Assembly (NCBI GenBank): GCA_026874595.1
Contig: CM049314.1
Coordinates: forward strand, 37,927,229-37,991,228
Origin: Sipunculus nudus
Taxonomy: Eukaryota > Annelida > Sipuncula > Golfingiida > Sipunculidae
Direction of reading: 5' to 3'
DNA: 64,000 bases
The notes beneath the pieces were generated by a model. That model made no database searches. It worked only from the letters and a program-made list of their open reading frames with translations, and was not told the DNA's origin. Of the stretch, positions 56,149 through 64,000 are shown one piece after another. A program made the translations under genes and the position numbers. The stretch's first letter is position 1. The number at the start of each line of letters is the position of its first letter.

Positions 56149-56415
56149 TATGTGAAAACAGGCAACCCTGTGTTGAGGAAAGACAAAAACAGCAAGTTTT
56201 GTTTGTATGTGTGCCAGAGTGCAGTTTTGATGACTCCTATCAACAAATTCTCATGTGCCTTGGAAGCATGGTTTACAGCCTTCTGGGTGTTTGGGTTTGA
56301 GTTCCCCCAGAAATTAAAGAAGACTGCACAGTTCATGGAGAAATTTATAATAGGACATTCCATCAAGGTGGACAGGTCTGTCCAAACCTGGGCACAGACA
56401 CTCAAGTTCAAATAA
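56149..56415 (+). CDS. Terminal coding exon, same family as the 36.9-kb exon
   Basis: A strong polypyrimidine tract and CTCTCTTCAG precede 88 codons in phase 0 ending in TAA. AATAAA (56,411-56,416) overlaps the stop, and a second one is at 56,463. The peptide begins YVKTGNPVLRKDKNSKFCLY and has the core LEAWFTAFWVFGFEFPQKL followed by KKTAQFMEKF and a basic end. The core aligns with YFMFSTVYPKGLTNTLEF of the 36.9-kb exon. Length and phase agree too, which makes a random frame unlikely. From memory the pattern recalls C-termini of uncharacterised SAMD3-like proteins. An overlapping +1 frame is open for 83 codons but lacks the shared pattern. Function unknown. Confidence 0.62.
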   Translation, partial: YVKTGNPVLRKDKNSKFCLYVCQSAVLMTPINKFSCALEAWFTAFWVFGFEFPQKLKKTAQFMEKFIIGHSIKVDRSVQTWAQTLKFK

Positions 56416-56419
56416 ATTT

Positions 56420-57580
56420 TATCTCTGCCTCAGCTGACTATAAGTCAACTGTGCTATAGTGATAATAAACAGGTGGAGCTCTTGTTTCCAGTCAAGCTTC
56501 ACAGTTCTTACTATGATTAACAGAATTTATATTTGCCATGATATTTAAGGTGTCCGGACAATACTGGTTTATATGTAGTCATAAGACTTTTTACATGGAT
56601 AAGAAGCATTTTGTATTCAGATTTTGCATACTTCAGTCAATATTATGAAGTAGTAAGTCGTATCATTCAAGTCATCCAAGTTATAACAAGCAAGCTTTGT
56701 CAGACGTATATATAGGAACTTCAAACCTGACATCAAGAGAGGCTCTGAGGAAATCTCCTCAGAACCTTAGAATAGGCTGATTGTGATTAGTCTCTGGTTC
56801 CCAGGCAATAACATGCATTTGAGCGCCATGAATAACAGACTTATCTAATTGTACATGAAAACTGAGTAAAAATGATTTAGAAAAAAATCATTAATCAGTT
56901 AGATTCAGTGTAGCTGATGTACACCTATAAATGTGTGAACATACAAAATTGTCTTATGGGTTTATCCAGAAATATTGCAAACAGTTGTGAATTCTCACTA
57001 CATGTGGTTCTTAAATGGCATTACATATGAAAAATAATATGTCAGCTCTTATATCTCAAGAGAGATATTATGGATTGTCTTCAAATTTGACATGCATTTA
57101 TAGCACATCTAAATGGAGAAAATCAGAGTTAAATGATACACCATTATTCACTGTTTGAGTGTTCCATTAGCTAGTCAAATATTTTGTAACCTTTAAAACT
57201 TCTTGTGTAACATGCAGACAGGTCCAGGGTAAATCAGGGTAAATATCAGAAGCCTGATATTAGCTCAAAGTTACCCTTGGTTTTGTAAGTTTTTGGGCTA
57301 AAACGCTAGGTTTTAATGATTACTGTGTAATAATATTGCATTATTTCATCAGTTTTAGTGAGGCTTATTTGCATCTATGAATGTGTATGAATGCAAAATT
57401 TGAACCAAACCTGTACAAAGAGGTACCACTTAATACCTTGGTTTTATTATTTCAAATTTATATATATTTATACTTCTGTTATATATTTTTATATTGTATG
57501 TTTATAAATGGAATCATAAAAGGTGAAAATAAAAGTTTTTTACTGGTAAGTAGTCTTGATATTTTTTTTCCTTCTGAGAA
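56420..57580. other. AGCTCA-type repeat remnant, then no recognised feature
   Basis: CTCAGCTGACTATAAGTCAA at 56,432 is a fragment of the 49,619-type repeat. The rest is AT-rich unique sequence up to the poly-C tract at 57,584. Confidence 0.5.
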
Positions 57581-57649
57581 TACCCCCCCCCCCCCACCCC
57601 CTCTAAAGTGGAACAACTTAAAAGAGAACCCAAAGCAAATTATTTAAGT

Positions 57650-58008
57650 TAAATTTGAATAGGTTTCTGAAATAATTCCCAAAAGTGTTTTGTAACAAGC
57701 CATAAAGGTTTATAAAAGGTATTCAATAATTTAAAAAGGTTTCTGTAAGTAAAGAATATGGGTTTTAACATCCCATACAGGTGTAAAAAGGGTTTTTGAT
57801 AAATCAAAAAGGTTTCTAAAAGGTTTTAAAATATACTTAAAGGGTATCTAGAGGGTTTACTAAAGGTTGTAAAAGGGTTTTTGGGAAAACCCTTATTAGA
57901 TAAAAGGTTTTAAGAAAAAACCCTTGAAGGGTTTTAAAAGGGTATCGCTATATGGACACGCTGAAAACCCTCTTTTACCACTTTTAGAAACCCTTATTTT
58001 TAACAGTG
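57650..58008. mobile_element. AAGGTTT/AAACCC short inverted-repeat element
   Basis: The right end, inverted, reads CACTGTTAAAAATAAGGG. The interior is built from AAAAGGTTT, GGGTTTT and AAACCCTT words in both orientations. Its design equals that of the GGGTTCT elements but with a different word. The left terminus is unclear. Confidence 0.55.
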
Positions 58009-58182
58009 AAGGGACTTGACGGTATAGAGAATGAACTTCCTCTGTAGTTGCGTGTTTTTTTTATTTCCACGCGTGGTTTGATGAACTCGTCACGTGTTCT
58101 AGACACTTAGGGTTCGAATACCAAGTGGATAATGCAAACTGCGTTTCCCTACTTCCGAGGGGCTGAGCGAGGGTTTACGGAA

Positions 58183-58238
58183 GGGGGGGGGGGGCGGGGG
58201 TGAGATACCGGGTGGGGGGAATTCCAGCCGGGCATTGG

Positions 58239-58291
<53 letters not shown>

Positions 58292-58478
58292 GTCGACTAC
58301 AATATCTTTGTACTATTTCATTACTGAAAACAGGAGGAAAATTTACTTTCTTGCTTTAATTTCTTAGTAAATATTACTGTCTTGGATGTTTTCCCTCAAT
58401 ATTACATGAAAATTCGGATGGAGGGAGGGGGCATGATACCCCCCCCCCCCCTCGGATAACCCCCTGCTGCCTGATACA

Positions 58479-58520
<42 letters not shown>
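58183..58520. repeat. Poly-G, (AT)n, poly-C and (AT)n tracts
   Basis: G-rich 58,183-58,217, (AT)n 58,241-58,287, poly-C 58,439-58,452 and (AT)n 58,482-58,517. The G and C runs face each other about 240 bp apart and could pair. Confidence 0.85.
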
Positions 58521-58521
<1 letters not shown>

Positions 58522-59055
58522 TATCAACATGCAGCGGTGTGTAAATCTTTTGTACTAGGGGACGGGGAAGGTCTTACCCCTCTATATTCAAAATAGTACA
58601 CCATATTTTACCCACCTTGCCCACATTTATGTTTATGATGGCTGGGTTTAAAAAATGTAGCAAAATGGATGAATCACGTTACCATGTTACAATGACACTA
58701 CTTAAAAAAATGCCTTGTAAGCTGATAGCTAAAGAGTCTGTTCCAGAAAAGAATGTATTAATATTGGAGGAATTTTACAATGTAACTTTATTTTTGCCAA
58801 CAATATATTTTTTGCGGACTCAAATTAGAATTTATTTATATTTTAATGACAGATTTGCATTTTTTGGGGGTTGGGACAAAATATGAGGGGTTAAAATATG
58901 GGGTTTCTGTTGGTTGATGTGACTTATGTTTCCGATAATCAAAATTTTACGGAATCAAATCAGAATTCAATTTTTATGTATGAATTGAATTCTTTTATTT
59001 TCAAAATGTGAGAGGGGTATAAAATAGTATGTCAAACCTTGCTAAAAGGGCATTC

Positions 59056-59081
59056 CCCCCCCCCCCCCCCCCCCCCCCCCC
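59056..59081. repeat. Poly-C tract (26 bp)
   Basis: Uninterrupted C run. It gives spurious poly-proline or poly-glycine frames. Confidence 0.97.
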
Positions 59082-59084
59082 ATT

Positions 59085-59400
59085 ATGGTGTTCAAGGCTG
59101 CATTACCTGCTGCATGTTTCATTTGTTCGCAATTCCAAGACAAATAGAAGTTCGTACGGTAGAGTTCGAACCTCAGTCGAGGAACGGTCCGGATTTGACG
59201 GTCAGTCCCACCAGGGATAGCGCTATGCAGGTCGAATGGGGAAACTGTGCCCCGCAATGCATGATGTTTCACACAGAAACGAGTGACCTTTCGGGGGTTC
59301 CTCGGTGTAACACACCAAGGACCCGCAGGTGCGGTATACAAAGAGCCCGGTTGACCCCAAAATAATCGTTTGTTTCCGGCCTGTCATAAAGTCCGAAACT
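59085..59400. other. Moderately GC-rich segment open in several frames
   Basis: Higher GC than the flanks, with long frames on both strands (99 codons on minus at 59,042-59,341; 78 codons on minus at 59,223-59,459). It includes a hairpin at 59,295-59,324 (GGGTTCCTCGGTG / CACACCAAGGACCC). No splice sites or family match allow a choice, so it stays unassigned. Confidence 0.3.
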
Positions 59401-59805
59401 TGAATGTAATTCTGCCGATCTAAATAGTTCTTAGTTAAGCAAATATTAAAAAGGCGCATACCGTTTCAGAAAAAAATATTAAAGGTCGAGAATGGACATT
59501 ATGTTTTTTTTTCACACTCGGAACTACCCATCACTCTTTGACTCAATTCATAGAACCTACATATATTTTTTTCTACCTCTGTGACAGAGGGACTCAGTTT
59601 TTATGTCGTTGTTTGTATGGTTGTATTGCCTAAAGATAGGTTTGATTGATAACTAAGAACTTACCATTAGACTTTGGATCGCTCTACTTTACTAAATGAT
59701 TTTTTATTTCAACTGGGAATGTGTTTATCCCTCATTCATTAATATTATGGGTCGCTTCTGTTCTGGCATTAAGAGCTAATCTGTCACGCAATTAATTAAT
59801 TCCTG

Positions 59806-60204
59806 AACCGTAAATATTGTATATACACAGTTTTGTTCTCTAACTGAAATCAAGTCATTTACTTTTACCTTTCTGTTTATTTTGTTGTTCTCTTCCTCTC
59901 CCTCTCTCCATCTCTCTTTCTCCCTCTCCCTCTCATACATACACAGTTTATAAGTAAGTATACCAGCAGTCATTACTCGTTGTATGCTTAGGTAAGGGGG
60001 TGTCAACCGTAAATATTGTATATACACAGTTTTGTTCTCTAACTGAAATCAAGTCATTTACTTTTACCTTTCTGTTTATTTTGTTGTTCTCTTCCTCCCC
60101 CTCTCTCCATCTCTCTTTCTCCCTCTCTCTCTCTCATAGATACACAGTTTATAAGTAAGTATACCTGCACTCATTACTCGTTGTATGCTTAGGAAGGGGG
60201 GTGT
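59806..60204. repeat. 199-bp tandem duplication, two copies
   Basis: AACCGTAAATATTGTATATA starts at 59,806 and again at 60,005. The copies differ at only a few bases, for example CATACATACACAG versus CATAGATACACAG and GGTAAGGGGG versus GGAAGGGGGG. This is a recent duplication. Confidence 0.95.
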
Positions 60205-60239
60205 CATATATACAGATTTTTTTTTCGTTTACACACAAA

Positions 60240-60241
60240 CC

Positions 60242-60300
<59 letters not shown>
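60240..60300. repeat. (CA)n(TA)n microsatellite
   Basis: About 21 CA units followed by TA units. Confidence 0.97.
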
Positions 60301-60465
60301 ACCTAACATGGTTAATCTATGAACATAACATGGTTATACGCATACATGTATACTGTCGAAAACATACTTAAATTCTTTTTATTTTAACTTTTTAATTAAA
60401 CTACTTGTTGTGGCATTAAGTGAAATAAGTGAAAGGGAAATACGGTCTCACAACAACTCATACAG

Positions 60466-60690
60466 ATCACCTAATTTAGACGGGAAATCCGTGTGGCAAC
60501 CACAGATGAGACATAGGCATGACCTTAACCGCTAAGTCGTTAAGCTCCGAGATGAGGGGAAATGGTGAGGCGTTGTTTTTAAGAATCGAAGGATAATGAT
60601 TCATAAATATAACACCTGCCGTCAGTCTTTTTTTGTAAACGTATGATTAAAGAGCTTGCAGTGGTGGTACTCCCAGAGAAACTGCGCTCT
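60466..60690 (-). mobile_element. SINE-like dispersed repeat, inverse copy
   Basis: Reverse complement of 14,360-14,605: GGGAAATCCGTGTGGCAACC, GAGACATAGGCATGACCTTA, ACACCTGCCGTCAGT and AAAGAGCTTGCAGTGGTGG. Orientation and distance show transposition rather than tandem duplication. Confidence 0.65.
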
Positions 60691-60763
60691 GCATGAAACA
60701 AGGTGCGGTCTGGTCATACTCCTGAGGGGGTATTGTTAATTTTTCCGTCTGTCTGCCTCTCAT

Positions 60764-60767
<4 letters not shown>

Positions 60768-60800
<33 letters not shown>
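60768..60800. repeat. (AT)n microsatellite
   Basis: Pure AT dinucleotides. Confidence 0.95.
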
Positions 60801-60803
<3 letters not shown>

Positions 60804-60831
60804 AGAAGTCAAATTGTTTAGGGGGAAACAC

Positions 60832-60925
60832 TTGGCTGATCGGGGATTCGAACCCATGTCGTTGGCGCACATGCCCGGCGTTCGTACCGCTTCGCTAGAA
60901 AAGCGTGCTTCACTAGCGAGACAGT
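60832..60925 (-). mobile_element. tRNA-derived SINE head
   Basis: On the minus strand: TCTAGCGAAGCGGTACGAAC (A-box region, 60,899-60,880) and a perfect B box GGTTCGAATCC (60,854-60,844) within CATGGGTTCGAATCCCCGA. No paired acceptor stem. The sequence differs from the SINEs at 30.2, 44.0 and 63.6 kb, so it is a separate family. Confidence 0.65.
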
Positions 60926-61469
60926 TAGGTCCGCTTTTATGTCACCTTGTTAAAAAATATATAAAATATAATAATTTATAGTTATATATAATTATATATA
61001 TACATATATATACACATATATATATGTGTGTGTGAGATTTCTTATTTTCTTTTCATATTCATGTATAAACCTTTATGATCCTATATGCTAAATGAAGGTA
61101 CGCTTATTGTATTGCCATTACTGGTACATACAGTTGATTTAATGCTGTCACATTCTTAAACCCTCAGCGGCGAGTACTTTCCATTCGTGCTAATGACCTT
61201 TCCTTTTTAACTCCATTGCGGTTGATAAACAAAGTTTTTGATAAAATCGTGGTACACACAGATGGGATGTATTAGATGTATGTACATCAAGACAATAGCA
61301 CTTTTATAATTAAATTAACCTAAACGAATTATGAAAGACATTAAACAGAAAATATAAAACAAAGACATTGTGAGGAAACACGTAGAGACGTACGTCTAAC
61401 ATCCAGAAATATCGATAGCAATTTCCCGGAAAAAGATATACAGTGATTTTTTTTTCATATGACCTCCTT

Positions 61470-61560
61470 TGGGCCTGGCCGAAGGTGGTCTTAATCCACG
61501 GGTGGTCTAATTAGACAGGTGTCCTTTCAGACCGGTTCTATGGTACCATTCAGACCATCA
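61470..61560. repeat. GGTGGTCTTAAT / ACAGGTG short repeats, copy A
   Basis: GAAGGTGGTCTTAATCCACG, GGTGGTCTAATTAGACAGG and TCCTTTCAGACC. A related inverse copy is at 63,055-63,145 (GAAAGACCACC, GACAAGACCACCTGTG, AATTAAGACCAT). From memory, GGTGGTCTT tandem words are typical of a molluscan repeat. Confidence 0.55.
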
Positions 61561-61934
61561 ATAAGGCAACACACACACACAAACATACAGACACACACAC
61601 TAACAGGATGAGAGCGGATAGTTTTTTTCTTGTTTTCCTGACCGGTCGAGACCCTGCTTAAATTCTTGAAATAAAGATGGGAGGTAGAGGTAAGAGTTCA
61701 TTGAGGTATGGAAGCCTTAGGCCAAAGTTCAAATGATATACATTCAATGTTCCGTAACAATAACAAACAAATTCTTGTAATGCCTGTACATTCACGGTAA
61801 AGTTAATAAAAATGCAAATAAGCATGTCATTCTGTAAAGGAAAACAATTGTAAATGTTACTATTGTGCCATAAAGTGGTTATATTAATTTCAATTCTCTA
61901 ATATTCCATACATGGGTAATTGAGAAAAAGGACA

Positions 61935-62395
61935 GTATGCTCATTCTTCCTGGGACAAATAAGAATTCCAGTCTCTCCCGGGAAAATTGAGAAATCTCAT
62001 TTTCCCGGGAGAGATTGGAATTCAGTTTTGAAATTCAAACCTTGGAAAAATAAGAATTCTCATTCTTCCCGGGAAGAATGGGAATTATTGATGCAAACTT
62101 AACTCTTTTAATTTTTTTCATACTTATTTTTCTTTTTCAGAGAGAAACTATTTTTCATGTAAAAAATGTTACTGTTCTTTTAGCAACGGTCAGTTAATGG
62201 TTATAATACTGTGGTAAAATATGCAAACTTAACCCACCATAACTATTAAAAGGATATCATTTAACAAATTGGAGCTGGCTGGGAAAAATAAGAATTCTGG
62301 TTTTTCCCTGGAAAAATCAGAATTCTCATTCTTCCCGGGAAAAATGAGAATCATTATTTCCGGGAAAAATCATTCTCCGGGTGTTGGCTTAAGAA
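61935..62395. repeat. Two clusters of CCCGGGAAAAATGAG inverted repeats
   Basis: AATAAGAATTC, CTCATTTTCCCGGGAGAG, TCATTCTTCCCGGGAAGAAT and CTTCCCGGGAAAAATGAGAA alternate in orientation at 61,935-62,090 and 62,275-62,395, separated by about 180 bp. CCCGGG centres are palindromic, so each unit is a small hairpin. Confidence 0.75.
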
Positions 62396-62432
62396 AATCA
62401 ATGGACACGAACAGAAGAAAGACATCAACACC

Positions 62433-62529
62433 AACATTTCAATCAATCATATTATGTAGATTACATATACAGACGTTGCTGTATACAGTCTTTATATGTG
62501 ACCTACATAATATGATTGATTGAAATGTT
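62433..62529. repeat. 97-nt hairpin with perfect 27-bp arms
   Basis: 62,433-62,459 and 62,503-62,529 are exact reverse complements (starting AACATTTCAATCAATCATAT). Inside, ATTACATATACAGAC and GTCTTTATATGTGAC extend the stem imperfectly. It could be a tiny palindromic element or a hairpin RNA precursor. Confidence 0.85.
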
Positions 62530-62539
62530 AATTCTTATT

Positions 62540-62540
<1 letters not shown>

Positions 62541-62607
<67 letters not shown>
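62541..62607. repeat. (AT)n microsatellite
   Basis: About 33 AT units directly after the hairpin. Confidence 0.97.
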
Positions 62608-62609
<2 letters not shown>

Positions 62610-62619
62610 TTTGTAAAAT

Positions 62620-63050
62620 AGAGCATAAGATCAAATAAATGTTTTGTCTTTGTTACGACTATACTACCATCATTTGATTTATGTACTAATTATCTTGGGG
62701 TTTTCCTTATCAAGGTTCATGACCAAATTATCTTCAACATGCACACACACACACGAACGAACAAACACCAGCAATGGAAGTATCATGCGACCTTGATCTT
62801 TTGAAGATGTGAACGGGTTACGGCCTAATATTTTAGAGTGCGTTGTTCTTCTTTTGGTTTCAATATCGGCTTGAGCACACACATATACAACAGATGAGGT
62901 ACCAAGATCGGTCTCATGGTCATATATATCATAGTGTTGACTGTTTCACTGATTTATTATCAGATTTGGGCGCGCGCACACATCCACACGAACAGGCACA
63001 ATACAATATGTTATATCTGTCCATGCATAAGATTGAAAACCAGTCAAATC
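62620..63050. other. No recognised feature
   Basis: Unique AT-rich sequence. An 83-codon plus-strand frame (62,843-63,094) overlaps the GGTGGTCTT repeat and is not called. Confidence 0.5.
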
Positions 63051-63149
63051 TAGAATACATACAATGGAACTTGTTTGAAAGACCACCTTTCTGACAAGAC
63101 CACCTGTGAATTAAGACCATGGGTTTATGGGTGGTACCCAGTTTTGAAA

Positions 63150-63610
63150 ATATATGTTCTTACGAAGAAAAATAAATTGAAAACTCGATATTCCCAGCCT
63201 CAGGTTACATTAGTACATATTTCGGCAGACCTATAATAAACTACATACAAATGTCTCCCTATTTTTTTTTGTTTATTCCTCTATCAGTCTTCTTTTATAT
63301 TGTAAATTCATTTTTTTCATTATCTTTGAAAATTTTATCACTCTTTATTATAATTTCCGCCCATTACTGGCTTCATATATTTGTTAAAATTGTAGGATTT
63401 TTGGGAGCGAATGTGGAATCACTCACGCACACCTGGTTAGCGAACAAGGGCGAGATTGTTGATGGGGATAGAGAGAAAAGGTGGTATAGTTTTTTGGGGG
63501 GTTTCAGTACAAATATAACAACTGTTTACTGTCTCTGACATTCTGAACTTGGCTGCGTGGAAGTACCTGAAAGAGATGATATACATGAATTATTAGTACA
63601 TTTGACATGA
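63150..63610. other. No recognised feature
   Basis: T-rich sequence. The 95-codon frame at 63,251-63,538 is dominated by Phe/Ile/Leu from AT-rich codons and is not supported. Confidence 0.5.
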
Positions 63611-63616
63611 CATGCA

Positions 63617-63700
63617 AGGATAGCGTACTGGATCGGGTCTCGAACCACTGACCGGCGGCATACAAGTCCCATTGCGTAACCACTATGCCACACAGAACTC
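63617..63700 (-). mobile_element. tRNA-derived SINE head
   Basis: On the minus strand: GTGTGGCATAGTGGTTACGC (A box, 63,690-63,673 region), GGACTTGTATGCCG and a perfect B box GGTTCGAGACC (63,646-63,636). The acceptor stem does not pair. A degenerate tRNA gene is the alternative. Confidence 0.65.
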
Positions 63701-64000
63701 GTTGAAGAACTGGGGGGAAAAGGGGGAATTTAAACCTAGATTAAAAAATTTGATCATGTGGTACACTGTGGGGTACTACTTCACCAGGAGTCATGATCAT
63801 GTGATCAGTGAATTAAGTTCATACTAGACTGGTACCCCCGCTCTATTATGGCACGGCTGCTCTAGGCCAATCATAGAGACGGGCGTACAACGCCATCTTC
63901 AGGACTCCCGGCAGACTGGTTCCAACTCAAGTATGATTCATATATGATTAAAAATAAACATTTTGTTTGCTCAGAGAAGTTGTTAAAAGTTGGCTGTACA

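Noticed and set aside
56049-56300. 83-codon frame overlapping the 56.1-kb exon in another frame
   Set aside because: Starts upstream of the acceptor in intron-like sequence and lacks the pattern shared with the 36.9-kb exon.
59039-59365. 108-codon plus-strand and 99-codon minus-strand frames
   Set aside because: Both begin or end in the poly-C tract and several frames are open at once. Kept only as an unassigned GC-rich segment.
63617-63700. Functional tRNA gene
   Set aside because: A and B boxes are good but the acceptor and T stems do not pair properly. A SINE head fits better.
1-64000. 5S rRNA, snRNA or histone genes in repeats
   Set aside because: I looked for recognisable conserved words and saw none. 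A covariance-model scan would be needed to exclude them fully.

Overview
This is animal nuclear DNA: strongly AT-rich, with very sparse coding sequence. It is dominated by (AT)n, (GA)n/(CT)n, (CTCA)n and poly-G/C tracts, diverged segmental duplications and short DNA transposons. Repeat families of a kind I remember as common in molluscs occur many times. Examples are the AGCTCA...CTGAGCTATAG modules near 22.6, 28.9 and 49.6-54 kb, the 'CCTCCGCCAAATAAG...TTTGTCTGTC' repeat near 41.8 kb, tRNA-derived SINE heads, and 'CAGGGGCGGATCCAGG' transposon ends. My best guess is a bivalve mollusc. This rests on memory, not on a search. No bacterial, CRISPR, rRNA or intact tRNA feature is visible.

1-16.6 kb: two diverged copies of one ~8-kb segment in direct orientation (about 237-8,665 and 8,885-16,625). 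Each carries a degenerate GGTCACAGGAAAAA minisatellite, a GT/GA microsatellite, a SINE-like block and a hAT-like transposon fragment. 16.6-30.6 kb: shorter pieces of the same unit recur with a repeated TATA-box module (near 11.3, 17.7, 22.1, 28.4 and 30.5 kb). The module alternates with short exon-like open segments (17.24, 20.99, 25.57 and 29.78 kb). I read this as a decayed head-to-tail array of small genes, each 3' exon followed by the next promoter. The gene family is not recognised.

30.9-39.9 kb: a second segmental array with two or three copies of its blocks. One copy holds a 747-bp solo LTR (33,724-34,470, minus strand). Another holds a 1.7-kb segment absent from its sister copy, and that segment carries a convincing terminal coding exon (36,923-37,195). 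40-48 kb: microsatellites, an inverted repeat, a duplicated 415-bp spacer, a tRNA-derived SINE and long stretches where I see no gene.

48-56.4 kb: the best gene candidate, on the plus strand. It has a CpG-rich possible promoter/first exon (47.96-48.15 kb), two possible internal exons (48,247-48,467 and 52,862-52,952) and a terminal exon (56,149-56,415). The terminal exon shares length, splice phase and an aromatic/Pro/Leu/Thr/Phe signature with the 36.9-kb exon, so the two look like paralogues of one uncharacterised protein family. The putative intron holds a perfect 73-bp palindrome, eight copies of an AACATGAGTCAC motif, a 180-bp hAT-like MITE and a 1.4-kb direct duplication. 56.4-64 kb: poly-G/C and AT tracts, a 199-bp tandem duplication, an inverted copy of the SINE-like block from 14.4 kb, arrays of a CCCGGGAAAAATGAG inverted repeat, a 97-nt hairpin and two more tRNA-derived SINE heads.

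Most open reading frames in the window are simple-sequence artefacts or are broken in the duplicate copy. Only the 36.9- and 56.1-kb exons are called with more than even confidence.
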